Positions 53,594 to 61,824 of a stretch of 64,000 nucleotides of DNA are shown here, in pieces. Origin of the DNA: Paraburkholderia sp. Ac-20340 (lineage in GTDB: Bacteria > Pseudomonadota > Gammaproteobacteria > Burkholderiales > Burkholderiaceae); the NCBI RefSeq assembly GCF_017104965.1, contig NZ_JAAGPR010000019.1:92218-156217 (forward strand), written 5' to 3'. Made by a program: the position numbers and the translations under genes. Position 1 is the stretch's first letter. Every line of letters begins with the position of its first letter. The notes beneath the pieces are model-generated. The model saw nothing but the letters and a program-made list of their open reading frames with translations. It was not told the origin of the DNA and made no database searches.

Positions 53594-53988
53594 GCCGGCG
53601 TGATGAAATTGGTAAACATAGCGGACTTAAAAACAGATTGAGTGCCCAGCCGGAAACGGCCGGTGCAGAACCCCTCAAATTCGGCGAACCCCCTGGAACC
53701 AGGCGACGCGCAAGCGTGCGGTTACCGAGGCAACGCCGAGCCAAGCCGGCTGACGCGCAAGCGTCGGCATGGAAGGTGTAGAGACTAGACGGGGGGCGCC
53801 TAAGGTTCGAAGGTTTGGGTCGCTGCAAAGCGCGCACAAGTTTTCAGGCTAGGGCGAAGGCATAGTCCAGCGCACGAACGCCGCTTGTTGCTTTAAGTTG
53901 TTTGCACAGCGCGCGGCGTCTAAAGACGTAGTGTGACGAAAATCCGCCGCCTCACGGCTTACCGGTTCAAGTCCGGTCGCCGGCACCA
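53594..53988 (+). tRNA. tRNA-Leu (UAA) interrupted by a group I intron
   Basis: Exons are 53594-53628 and 53939-53988. Spliced together they give an 85-nt type II tRNA: acceptor GCCGGCG/CGCCGGC, anticodon stem GCGGA/TCCGC closing the 7-nt loop CTTAAAA (anticodon TAA), a long variable arm, T arm ACCGG-TTCAAGT-CCGGT and an encoded CCA. The break falls between U34 and A35, the same place as cyanobacterial tRNA-Leu(UAA) introns. Without splicing the tRNA cannot function. Confidence 0.93.
53629..53938 (+). ncRNA. Group I (IC3-like) self-splicing intron in tRNA-Leu
   Basis: The intron is 310 nt, follows a U and ends in G, as group I introns do. GAG at 53640-53642 can pair with the exon end CUU, giving the conserved U-G pair in P1. 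A GAAA-capped stem follows (GCCG/CGGC, 53648-53659). Core blocks are TCAAATTCGGCGAA (53675-53688), GGCAACGCCGAGCCAAGC (53729-53746), AGGTGTAGAGACTAGACGG (53774-53792) and GGCGAAGGCATAGTCCAG (53853-53870). From memory these closely match the Azoarcus tRNA-Ile intron. No homing endonuclease frame is present. Confidence 0.92.
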
Positions 53989-54021
53989 GGGCCACCTGGA
54001 TACGCTTCGCAAGAAGCCCTG

Positions 54022-54056
54022 AAACCCGCACAGGCGTCATGCCTTGCGGGTTTTTT
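54022..54056 (+). terminator. Terminator of the tRNA-Leu gene
   Basis: AACCCGCA/TGCGGGTT with an inner AGGC/GCCT stem is followed by TTTTTTG, 34 bp after the CCA. Confidence 0.88.
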
Positions 54057-54493
54057 GTTTTCTGCTGCGCAATGGGGCGAAAAGACGTGGCCAGCTGACG
54101 GGCCGATCGAGAAACCGCAAACGTTGGCGGTGTCGTGCGAGGAAGTGGAGTCGCGGTGCCCGGCTTGTGCGTGCTGCGACGATCCGGGATCAGTGTGCGC
54201 CGCGCGCGATCAGCGGCTGCCGATCTGGCCAGTGCGAGGGTTCACGAGCCGTGCAAATCCGAACAATGCGGCAATGCCAAGCGGCGAAGCGATAAAGAAA
54301 GCGGTCAGCATGATACGAAGTGAGACAAACCGTAACAAAGTGTGTCTCAAGTGTAGCGCGCCGATGCAATTTGAGTATCAGGGAGAACGACAACAAACTA
54401 TTGTGCGATCGTAAGATTCGGGAAGGTTTGCGGCGGGGCAGGAGACGGGGAAGGCGGCTGGACGGGGCTTTGCGCGATTTGTGAAAATACGGC
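54057..54493. other. Gap with no supported gene
   Basis: About 437 bp. A plus-strand open frame contains CPACACC and CLKC cysteine pairs but has no ribosome binding site or conserved fold, so it is not called. Composition is less GC-biased toward the right. Confidence 0.4.
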
Positions 54494-54766
54494 TTAAATG
54501 CAGTCGAAGATTACTTCTACAGACTGGGTCGTGACGCCGCGCAAGCCTTCGCTGTGGACCTCGACGGTATGCAGTTCTTTCTTGCGCTTGTGGCAGTAGG
54601 CCTCGGCCTCCTTCATGCCGGCGCTGCGCACGTGATTCCAGGACACGATGTCCCAGCGCGCACGGCTGGTGACCGAAAGATGTCCGTCCTGTCTCGAGTT
54701 GATACCGGTCACCGATGTGCATGCCGTCAGCATGCCGAGTCCGAGCAACAGGATGCCACCTTTCAT
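54494..54766 (-). CDS. Small putative lipoprotein
   Basis: The precursor has 90 residues. The signal and lipobox (LLLGLGMLTAC) precede a mature part containing SRARWDIVSWNHVRSAGMKE, AEAYCHKRKKELHTVEVHSE and a final cysteine (FDCI). The two mature cysteines could form a disulfide. GGGGGGA precedes the ATG closely. The family is unknown to me; it is probably periplasmic and membrane-anchored. Confidence 0.65.
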   Translation of the reverse strand: MKGGILLLGLGMLTACTSVTGINSRQDGHLSVTSRARWDIVSWNHVRSAGMKEAEAYCHKRKKELHTVEVHSEGLRGVTTQSVEVIFDCI

Positions 54767-55041
54767 AGAGTCCCCCCTGATTGCGCACCATTGTCGCCGC
54801 CAAACGTCGGCATTGGCAACCCGAAACAAAGGTTTGCAGACGTTGCATTACCGGAGGACAAGACGAGGCGGCGTGCGCTTGAGCGGCGCACGCGAGGGAA
54901 GATCCGGGCAAAGCCGGAAGGTGAACACGCTAATCGACACGCCGGAATGACGTGAATCACCGCGCGCAATCCCGCTAATACGCAGGACGATGCGCGCGGA
55001 GCCTGCTATCGGCACTCAGCCAGCGTTCAGCCGAGCCGGAT

Positions 55042-55290
55042 TCAGTCGTGTGCGACGACCTTGCCGACCTGCGCCTGACCGGACACGAGGCACGAGGACA
55101 TGAAGTTCTCGCCCTGGCTACGCGCGCCGAGCGTGCTGAAGCCGCGCGCCAGCGCCTCCAGCCGAACCAGTTCGGAGCCCTTCGCGCAGGATACCGAGCC
55201 GCCCTCGTGCGCCTGCACACGAGTCAGCACGCGGTTCCCGACGAGGAGTGCGAGGATGATGACGATGCCAATGTTGAATACCTGTCTCAT
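55042..55290 (-). CDS. Small exported or membrane-anchored protein
   Basis: This 82-residue protein has an N-terminal hydrophobic helix (VFNIGIVIILALLVGNRVL) acting as anchor or signal. The remainder contains two cysteines (SVSCAKGSELVRLEALARGF and NFMSSCLVSGQAQVGKVVAH). AAGGAGAC sits ~8 bases before the ATG. Not recognised. It lies near the other small lipoprotein but is separately transcribed. Confidence 0.6.
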   Translation of the reverse strand: MRQVFNIGIVIILALLVGNRVLTRVQAHEGGSVSCAKGSELVRLEALARGFSTLGARSQGENFMSSCLVSGQAQVGKVVAHD

Positions 55291-55762
55291 GATTTCGTCT
55301 CCTTGTGCGTTCAGACTAGCTCAGGCTTTGCGCCGATGAATCCAGGAGTTTCCCGGCGATGCGGTGCAGCACATGCGGCGCGGAAAAACACCTTGAATTC
55401 CAGCGTAAAGATGCTTCGGCATCCTGCTGTTATCGGGGTCGATCCGCTTTGCCTTGCGCAGTAAGGCAGCCGGCCGGAAGCCATTAAAACGAGACAGGCA
55501 TTGCAACGCAGCAATGGCGCATTGCGTCACTCCGCTTGTCTGCTAACCAATGTAATCCCGGACAAAAATAATCGTGCGTGGCAGATCGCCCCGGCCACAT
55601 TCGCGACGATATCGCGGTTTGACGAGGATCAGTTTCGCGCGCGCTTATGGCGGCAATCATCGCGTCGGAAACGATCGTGAGGATCGCCTGGCGAATCTTG
55701 AAATGCGGGCGCCGATGTTGCACCATCGACGGTCCGGTCCTCTTTTTCATGCGAGGTGAGTC
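55291..55762. other. Gap before the GST gene
   Basis: About 472 bp. Short cysteine-rich frames on the minus strand lack start signals and are not called. The right end (ATGCGAGGTGAGTC before 55763) supplies the GST ribosome binding site. Confidence 0.4.
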
Positions 55763-56377
55763 ATGCAGTTGATTGGCATGATGGATTCCCCCTACGTGCG
55801 ACGTGTCGCAATCGCGCTTCACGTGCTGGAGATGCCGTTCGAGCATCGCAGCCTCTCGGTGTTCGGCCAGTACGATGAATTCGCGCAGATCAATCCGGTC
55901 GTCAAGGCGCCCACGTTCGTCGACGATGATGGCACCGTGCTGATCGACTCCACGCTGATCCTCGATTACCTCGACCATAAAGTGCCCGCTGCGCGCCGCC
56001 TTCTGCCGGAGGAAACGCAGGAGCGCACCTTTGCGCTGCGCGTGAACGGCTTCGCGCTGGCGGCCATGGAGAAGACCGTGCAGCAGGTCTACGAGCGCCG
56101 CCTGCGGCCCGAGGAGCGGCAGCACGAGCCCTGGTTCGCGCGCGTGAACGCGCAGATGCACGCGGCGTGGGCGGTGCTCGACAAACTGCTGGCGGGGCGC
56201 GAAGGCTGGCTGTGCGGCGGCCGGATCACGCAGGCCGATATCACGGCGGCGGTGGCGTGGCGGTTCACGCAGTTCGTGTTGCCGGATGCGGTCGATCTGG
56301 CACGATATCCGGCTGTGGCGGCGCTGTCCTTGCGGGCGGAGGCCTTGCCGGCGTTTGTCGCGACGCCGCTGGCTTGA
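55763..56377 (+). CDS. Glutathione S-transferase-like protein
   Basis: The protein has 204 residues. A thioredoxin-like N-domain (MQLIGMMDSPYVRRVAIALH, with SPYVRR as the glutathione-site region, then KAPTFVDDDGTVLIDSTLIL with the DST/SNAIL-type motif) is followed by an all-helical C-domain (~85-200; WLCGGRITQADITAAVAWRF). Length and motifs match bacterial GSTs of the nu/YfcF-like kind. Probable detoxification or redox role in the cytoplasm; substrate unknown. Confidence 0.87.
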   Translation: MQLIGMMDSPYVRRVAIALHVLEMPFEHRSLSVFGQYDEFAQINPVVKAPTFVDDDGTVLIDSTLILDYLDHKVPAARRLLPEETQERTFALRVNGFALAAMEKTVQQVYERRLRPEERQHEPWFARVNAQMHAAWAVLDKLLAGREGWLCGGRITQADITAAVAWRFTQFVLPDAVDLARYPAVAALSLRAEALPAFVATPLA

Positions 56378-56555
56378 TGCGACGGGCGGCGTTGGCCGTC
56401 CGAGCCTTGCTGCGCCGCTCGAACAACGATTGTTCGAGTTTGACGACAAGTGACTTCGCGCTCGGCCCATTTATCGGCGGACGCTACATTCCTAGAATGC
56501 TCCCATGTCAATACCGCTGCGTCACGAAGGCGTAGCGGGTGTAGCGGGAGCCGTC

Positions 56556-56765
56556 ATGAAAGACTTTATCGAACGACAACTTTATCAGCCAGCGCTGGTC
56601 CTGCCGATGGTGGACCTGATGCAGCTGATGGTGTCGCTCGACTTCAACATGGGCCAGATCGGGCTGCTGGTTGCGACGCGCGGCGCGCGTGCCGCTTTCC
56701 AGCGCTCGCGCGATCTCTGGTGCGCGAGCCACGGCTGTGCAGCGCCTGGCGAAAGCGTGCACTGA
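56556..56765 (+). CDS. Small unrecognised protein
   Basis: This 69-residue protein begins MKDFIERQLYQPALVLPMVD, continues with a hydrophobic stretch (LMQLMVSLDFNMGQIGLLVA) and ends with a cysteine pair (LWCASHGCAAPGESVH). GGGAG lies ~5 bases before this ATG, favouring it over the ATG at 56505. Third-codon GC is high as in real local genes, and a strong terminator follows at 56886. No family recognised. Confidence 0.5.
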   Translation: MKDFIERQLYQPALVLPMVDLMQLMVSLDFNMGQIGLLVATRGARAAFQRSRDLWCASHGCAAPGESVH

Positions 56766-56885
56766 CCGGCCCTTGTTCGACTGTCTTTCCCGAGCGCTAC
56801 GCCTGACGCAAAGATCGCCTGAAGCAACGCTTCCCCCCCGACGCGCAGCGGCATCGCCCGTTTGCTGTTGTGCTGTCACCCTGTA

Positions 56886-56918
56886 AGCCACCCCATGATC
56901 CGGGGTGGCTCTTTTTTT
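56886..56918 (+). terminator. Rho-independent terminator
   Basis: AGCCACCCC/GGGGTGGCT with a 7-nt loop is followed by a C and seven Ts. It isolates the small gene from the flavoenzyme downstream. Confidence 0.88.
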
Positions 56919-57057
56919 GCCGTTTTCCCGGCATAAAGGCTTCACGGACGCGCTCGCGCGGCGCGCGACGCCCCCGGCGTACCATGACGCGAACGTGTTC
57001 CGGTGCGCGCGGCATGCGACGTGCGCGCTGGGTGTTCCTCACGCGAAGGAGGGCGGC

Positions 57058-58467
57058 ATGGCACAGCGATTCGATGCGATCGTCATCGGCACGGGGCAGA
57101 GTGGTCCGCCGCTGGCCGTGCGGCTTGGCGCGAGCGGGCGCAAAACGGCGGTCATCGAGCGCGCGGCGTTCGGCGGCACCTGTGTGAATGTCGGTTGCAC
57201 GCCGACCAAGGCTTACGTGGCCTGCGCGCGTGCCGCCCATGTGGCGCGCCACGCGGGCGATTACGGCGTGAGCATCGGACCGGGTGGCCATCACAGCGAA
57301 GTGAGCGTCGATCTCGCCTTCGTGAAAGCGCGCAAGGACCGCATCATCGGCGCCTCGCGCGATGGCGTGGAGCGCTGGCTGCGCGACGCGCAGAACGTCA
57401 CTGTGCTGCAAGGACACGGGCGCTTTACCGGGCCGAATACGGTGAGCGTGATGTCCGAAGGCGGGCAGACCGAGACGCTCGAAGCCAGCGAAATCTTCAT
57501 CAACACCGGTACGCGCGCCGCGGTGCCGGCGGTGCCCGGGCTCGAACGCATCTGGTACGAAACCAATTCGACGATCCTCTCGCTCACCGAATTGCCCACG
57601 CATCTGGCGATCTGCGGCGGCAGCTATGTGGCGCTGGAGTTCGCGCAGATATTCCGCCGGTTCGGCAGCCGCGTGACGGTGCTGGTGCGCGGCGAGCGCA
57701 TTCTCGCGCGCGAGGACGACGATGTCGCGAAGGCCGTGCAGGACGTGCTGGTGAGCGAAGGCGTGGAGTTTCGTTTCGGAAACGCGCCGGATAGCGTGGC
57801 GCCGCTGGGCCCGACGCCCGCGCATGGCATCCGCATTGCGCTGGGCGGCGAAACGCTCGACGTCTCGCATCTGCTATTCGCCACCGGTCGCATTCCCAAT
57901 ACCGACGATCTCGGCCTCGAAGCCGCGGGCATCGAGTGCGACACGCACGGCCTGATTCCCGTCGATGGCCAGTTGCGCACGCGTGTGCCGGGCGTCTGGG
58001 CGATCGGCGATGTGAACGGGCGCGGCGCCTTCACGCATACCTCTTACGACGATTACCAGATCGTCGCGGCGAATCTGCTGGACGGTGCGCACCGCAGCGC
58101 CGACACGCGCATTCCCGCCTACGCCGTGTTCGTCGACCCGCCGCTCGCGCGCGTGGGCGCAAGCGAGCGCGAAGTCCGCGCGAGCGGCAAGCCGGCGCTG
58201 ATCGCCACCTTGCCGATGTCGCGCGTCGGCCGCGCACGCGAGCGTGGCGAGACGGCGGGTTTCATGAAAGCGCTGGTCGATGCGCAGACGCAGCGCATCC
58301 TGGGCGCGATGATCTTCGGCATCGAAGGCGACGAGGCGATCCACACTTTCATCGACACCATGACGGCCGACGCGCCTTGCACGACGCTGCAATTCGCGAT
58401 GCACGTCCATCCGACCGTGAGCGAACTCGTGCCGACCTTGCTCGACGGTTTGAGGCCGCTCGTATGA
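57058..58467 (+). CDS. MerA-like FAD-dependent pyridine nucleotide-disulfide oxidoreductase
   Basis: The protein has 469 residues. The FAD motif IGTGQSGPPLAVRLG, the redox-active disulfide GGTCVNVGCTPTK, the NAD(P) motif LAICGGSYVALEFAQIFRRF, and the C-terminal HVHPTVSELVPTLLDGL with the HPT-E dyad are all present. It lacks the N-terminal HMA domain and the C-terminal mercury-binding cysteine pair of true mercuric reductase, so mercury reduction is unlikely; the substrate is unknown. AAGGAGGGC precedes the ATG. Its stop overlaps the cupin start (ATGA). Confidence 0.86.
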   Translation: MAQRFDAIVIGTGQSGPPLAVRLGASGRKTAVIERAAFGGTCVNVGCTPTKAYVACARAAHVARHAGDYGVSIGPGGHHSEVSVDLAFVKARKDRIIGASRDGVERWLRDAQNVTVLQGHGRFTGPNTVSVMSEGGQTETLEASEIFINTGTRAAVPAVPGLERIWYETNSTILSLTELPTHLAICGGSYVALEFAQIFRRFGSRVTVLVRGERILAREDDDVAKAVQDVLVSEGVEFRFGNAPDSVAPLGPTPAHGIRIALGGETLDVSHLLFATGRIPNTDDLGLEAAGIECDTHGLIPVDGQLRTRVPGVWAIGDVNGRGAFTHTSYDDYQIVAANLLDGAHRSADTRIPAYAVFVDPPLARVGASEREVRASGKPALIATLPMSRVGRARERGETAGFMKALVDAQTQRILGAMIFGIEGDEAIHTFIDTMTADAPCTTLQFAMHVHPTVSELVPTLLDGLRPLV

Positions 58468-58787
58468 GCGGCGCGTCGAATCTGTTCGAAGGGATCGACG
58501 CCCATGCGCGCGAGGAAGTGTTCGAGCGTCTCGTTGCGCAGGATGGCGTGCTGATCGAGCGGATCGTCTCGACCGGGCAGGCGAGCCCGGCGGGCTTCTG
58601 GTACGACGATCCGCGCGACGAGTGGGTGGTGCTGCTGTCCGGCGCGGCGGAACTGGAATTCGACGACCGGCGCATGCGCCTGACACCCGGCGATCATGTG
58701 CACATTCGCGCGCATTGCCGGCATCGCGTCGCGTGGACGGACCCGCAGACGCCAACCGTGTGGCTCGCCGTATACTTCGGCGCGTGA
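58464..58787 (+). CDS. Cupin-domain protein coupled to the flavoenzyme
   Basis: This 107-residue single cupin barrel shows GFWYDDPRDEWVVLLSGAAE, then LEFDDRRMRLTPGDHVHIRA and HCRHRVAWTD, resembling the two cupin motifs with possible metal ligands H, E and H. The start overlaps the upstream stop by 4 bases. It may bind a metal or small molecule linked to the oxidoreductase; function unproven. Confidence 0.8.
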   Translation: MSGASNLFEGIDAHAREEVFERLVAQDGVLIERIVSTGQASPAGFWYDDPRDEWVVLLSGAAELEFDDRRMRLTPGDHVHIRAHCRHRVAWTDPQTPTVWLAVYFGA

Positions 58788-58836
58788 TTAGCGCGTCGTG
58801 TGACGTGCGCCTATTTCCGCCGATCCAGACCAGCCC

Positions 58837-59316
58837 ATGCCTCATCGAAAACCGCTACGCGTCGCGCTTGTTTCCGATACGCACAATCTCGTGCGCCCCG
58901 AGTTGCTGGCCTTTGTGCAAGGCTGCGATGCGATCGTCCACGCGGGCGATATCTGCGACGCCGCCGTGCTCGATCAGCTTCGTGCGCTTGCGCCGCTCAC
59001 CGCCGTGCGCGGCAACAACGACCGCGGCGCGTGGGCCGAAGCGCTGCCGGTGCAGACGGTCGTGGAGATCGGCGGCGTGGCGATCGTGGTCGTCCACGAG
59101 TTGCCCGATCTGCGCGGCGATCCCGCCTCGCAGGGCATTGCCGTGGTCGTGAGCGGTCACTCGCACAAGCCCTCGCAGGACACGCGCGACGGCGTGCTCT
59201 ATGTGAATCCGGGCAGCGCGGGGCCGCGCCGCTTCCGGTTGCCGATCACCGCCGCGATGCTGACGATCGGAAACGACGGCGCATTGCAGGTCGAACACAC
59301 CCAGCTGATCGACTAG
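58837..59316 (+). CDS. YfcE/MJ0936-type metallophosphoesterase
   Basis: The protein has 159 residues with the compact two-metal phosphodiesterase motifs VALVSDTHN, VHAGDICDAAV, VRGNNDRG, VVHE and VSGHSHKPS, plus the family's closing YVNPGSAGPRRF. These enzymes cleave small phosphodiesters such as bis-pNPP in vitro; the natural substrate is unclear. It lies 49 bp after the cupin gene and probably belongs to the same transcript. A terminator follows. Confidence 0.87.
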   Translation: MPHRKPLRVALVSDTHNLVRPELLAFVQGCDAIVHAGDICDAAVLDQLRALAPLTAVRGNNDRGAWAEALPVQTVVEIGGVAIVVVHELPDLRGDPASQGIAVVVSGHSHKPSQDTRDGVLYVNPGSAGPRRFRLPITAAMLTIGNDGALQVEHTQLID

Positions 59317-59350
59317 ATTCGCAAAGCTTCGATAAGCGCAGACGCAAAAA

Positions 59351-59374
59351 AGCCAGCTCGAAGCTGGCCTTTTC
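59351..59374. terminator. Terminator between the phosphodiesterase and ProP-like genes
   Basis: GCCAGCT/AGCTGGC with a short loop, an A-run upstream and a CTTTT tail. It can serve both convergent genes. Confidence 0.78.
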
Positions 59375-59401
59375 ATTGATTTCCGATCGGAAATGTTCGG
59401 C

Positions 59402-60865
59402 TTACACGCGCGCAGGCATGGCGGCGTAGTCGTCGTCCATCTCGCGGGCGAGACGCACGCCGCGCAGGACGGCATGGGCTTCGGCCTTGGTGCTGACGAT
59501 CGGCGCCGAACCCGGCAGCGGGCGGCGCGCTGTTTCGTGCAGCGCCAGCACCGAGACGATGCCGACCACGGCCGCGCCCATCAGGTAGTACGCGGGCATC
59601 ATCAGATTCTGCGTGTGCTCGACCAGCCAGGCGGCGACCAGCGGCGTCGTACCGCCGAACAGCGAAACCGACACATTGAAGCCAATCGCCAGCGCGCCGT
59701 AGCGGATCGCCGTCGGGAACAGCGCGGGCAGCGCCGAAGGCATCACGCCCGTGAAGCACGACAGCAGCGTGCCCAGAATCAGCAGGCCGAAGAACACCGG
59801 CAGGACAGCGCCCGTCTGGATCAGCGTAAGCGACGGAATCGCCAGCACGATCAGACCCACGCAGCCCGCGAGCATCACCGGCTTGCGGCCGATGGCGTCG
59901 GACAGACGGCCGAAGGCGATCGTCATCGGCACCATCAGCACCATCACGGCGAGCACGAGGAACAGACCGTGCGTTTCGTCGAAGTGCAGCGTCGCCGACA
60001 GATAGCTTGGCAGATACGACAGCGCCATGTAATCGGTCACGTTGAAGATCAGCACGAGGCCCACGCACAGCAGGAAGGGGCGCAGATGCTGCGTGAGCAG
60101 CGAGTGCAGCGTGAGCTTGGGACGCGACACTTCTTCGGCTTCGCGCAGTTCGACTTCACGCTTGAAGGTCGGCGTTTCCTCGAGCTTCGTGCGGATGTAC
60201 AGACCCACGATGCCGAGCGGCCCGGCGATCATGAACGGCACGCGCCAGCCCCAGTCGAGCAGTTGCTGATGCGAGAGCAGGGCGGTCAGCACTGCGACCG
60301 TGCCTGCGCCGAACACGTAGCCCACCATCGTGCCGCACTCCAGGAAGCTGCCCATGAAACCGCGGCGCTTGTCGGTGGCGAATTCGGCGATGAAGGTGGC
60401 TGCGCCGCCGTACTCGCCGCCGGTCGAGAAACCCTGCACGAGACGCGCGACCAGCAGCAGCACGGGCGCGGCGATACCGATCGAGTGATACGACGGGATC
60501 AGGCCGATGGCGAAGGTGCCGCAGGCCATCATGATCATCGTCATCGCGAGCACGCGTTGGCGGCCGATGCGGTCGCCGAGCGGGCCGAACACCATGCCGC
60601 CGATCGGGCGCACGAGGAAGGCGGCCGCGAAGGTGCCGAAGGTAGCGATCAACTGCGCCGACGGGCTGCTCGACGGGAAGAACACCTGGCCGAGCGTGAC
60701 GGCGATGTAGCTATAGACGCCGAAGTCGAACCATTCCATGGCGTTACCGAGCGCCATGGCGCCGACGGCGCGTTTGAGGAGGCTTTTGTCGACGATCGTA
60801 ATGTCGTCGAGCGTAAGGTCGGATTGGGCCGACGAGCCGGAAGTGGAAGCGGTCAAGGTCTGCAT
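59402..60865 (-). CDS. ProP-type MFS proton symporter
   Basis: This 487-residue protein has 12 membrane segments of the metabolite:H+ symporter group: GNAMEWFDFGVYSYIAVTLG in TM1, the loop VFGPLGDRIGRQRVLAMTMI, and RLVQGFSTGGEYGGAATFIA. Close to the proline/betaine transporter ProP, but without a recognisable C-terminal coiled coil, so alpha-ketoglutarate or shikimate transport is also possible. The ATG at 60865 is the likely start. Confidence 0.82.
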   Translation of the reverse strand: MQTLTASTSGSSAQSDLTLDDITIVDKSLLKRAVGAMALGNAMEWFDFGVYSYIAVTLGQVFFPSSSPSAQLIATFGTFAAAFLVRPIGGMVFGPLGDRIGRQRVLAMTMIMMACGTFAIGLIPSYHSIGIAAPVLLLVARLVQGFSTGGEYGGAATFIAEFATDKRRGFMGSFLECGTMVGYVFGAGTVAVLTALLSHQQLLDWGWRVPFMIAGPLGIVGLYIRTKLEETPTFKREVELREAEEVSRPKLTLHSLLTQHLRPFLLCVGLVLIFNVTDYMALSYLPSYLSATLHFDETHGLFLVLAVMVLMVPMTIAFGRLSDAIGRKPVMLAGCVGLIVLAIPSLTLIQTGAVLPVFFGLLILGTLLSCFTGVMPSALPALFPTAIRYGALAIGFNVSVSLFGGTTPLVAAWLVEHTQNLMMPAYYLMGAAVVGIVSVLALHETARRPLPGSAPIVSTKAEAHAVLRGVRLAREMDDDYAAMPARV

Positions 60866-61414
60866 CTCCAATGACTGCGACGAACTCCAGAAGAGCTCGC
60901 CACGGTTGCCGGAGAGTGCCGTTTCGCGATAGCGGCCGATGATGGCTGCGGGTCGCGCGGGAACGCCGCAAATGGGAACGTCCGGTCCGGCTGCGGCGTT
61001 GGCGTGCAGGCGGTGCGCGAGTGGCATGCTGAATGTCGCGAAACGACACTCGATCAAATTGTGCGTATGCGTTGCGCCTGCGTGGCCTTGTTGGGGGGCA
61101 GGGCGCATGTGACGCTGGACCAGCACGAGGGTGCCCGGTGAAGCGTCGCTGAAACGAAAAAGAATGTCCGTGTGGCGGAACGTTCTTCTTGTATAAAAAC
61201 ACTCAGGCTGAAGGCGGTTTTGGGTGCCGACCTGAATGCAATTGATGGCTAATGCCTGTCGAAAGAAGCGACATGATAGCACGATAACTGAAGATCGTGC
61301 AAACGGCCCCATTGTCGCAGTGCCGGCGGGCAGCCGTGAGGCCTTATGGGACGGGGGATTGCGGCGATTCGGGCGGGCCAGGCGCCCGGCCGATCTTTCG
61401 CGTGAAGCGCATAA
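60866..61414. other. Upstream region of the ProP-like gene
   Basis: About 549 bp without a supported gene. Long leader frames on both strands lack conserved residues. The region probably contains the ProP promoter, including the AT-rich patch around 61157-61200. Confidence 0.4.
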
Positions 61415-61442
61415 AAAAACCGCGCTCGAAGGCGCGGTTTTT
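61415..61442. terminator. Terminator downstream of yggX
   Basis: ACCGCGC/GCGCGGT with a 6-nt loop is flanked by an A run and a TTTTT run, so it can work on either strand. It lies ~63 bp past the yggX stop. Confidence 0.8.
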
Positions 61443-61504
61443 GCGGGATTTCGCGGGCCGCGATCCAGTCAGGGACGGATCGAACGGGGCGATGTCCGGC
61501 GGGC

Positions 61505-61780
61505 TTAGCCCTGGGTCGGCGGCACGAAGCCCGATGCCTGATCGGCGCCTTCACCGAAGAAGTACTTTTCGGTCTGCTTCATCAGGTACTGGCGCGCGCG
61601 CGGATCGGCCATGTTCAGGCGGTTCTCGTTGATCAGCATGGTCTGCTGCTTGAGCCAGCCTTGCCAGGCTTCCTTCGAGACGCTTTCATAGATGCGCTTG
61701 CCGAGTTCGCCCGGCAGCGGCGGAAAATCGAGACCTTCGGCTTCCTTGCCGAGCTTCGCGCATTGGATCATACGGGCCAT
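61505..61780 (-). CDS. yggX: Fe(2+)-trafficking / oxidative damage protection protein
   Basis: This is a 91-residue cytoplasmic protein. The start MARMIQCAKLGKEAEGLDFP with the single conserved cysteine, ISESVS-like IYESVSKEAWQGWLKQQTML and NENRLNMADPRARQYL match YggX along the whole length. It protects Fe-S clusters against oxidants. It lies 44 bp downstream of argA, probably in the same transcript. Confidence 0.94.
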   Translation of the reverse strand: MARMIQCAKLGKEAEGLDFPPLPGELGKRIYESVSKEAWQGWLKQQTMLINENRLNMADPRARQYLMKQTEKYFFGEGADQASGFVPPTQG

Positions 61781-61824
61781 GCTGTGCTTCTCCTAAGTCG
61801 TATGTGTGGGGTGGCTTGCGCCGC

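Noticed and set aside
54055..54414. 119-residue frame with CxxC pairs
   Set aside because: It begins inside the tRNA-Leu terminator, has no ribosome binding site and no recognisable fold.
55311..55530. Minus-strand cysteine-rich small frames
   Set aside because: No start signal. Two overlapping frames look equally plausible, as expected by chance.
57058..58467. Mercuric reductase
   Set aside because: The redox CVNVGC is present, but the HMA domain and the C-terminal vicinal cysteines needed for mercury handling are absent, and no mer genes are nearby.
59393..60874. Long plus-strand frame over the ProP-like transporter
   Set aside because: Charged, glutamine/arginine-rich shadow of a membrane protein gene on the other strand.
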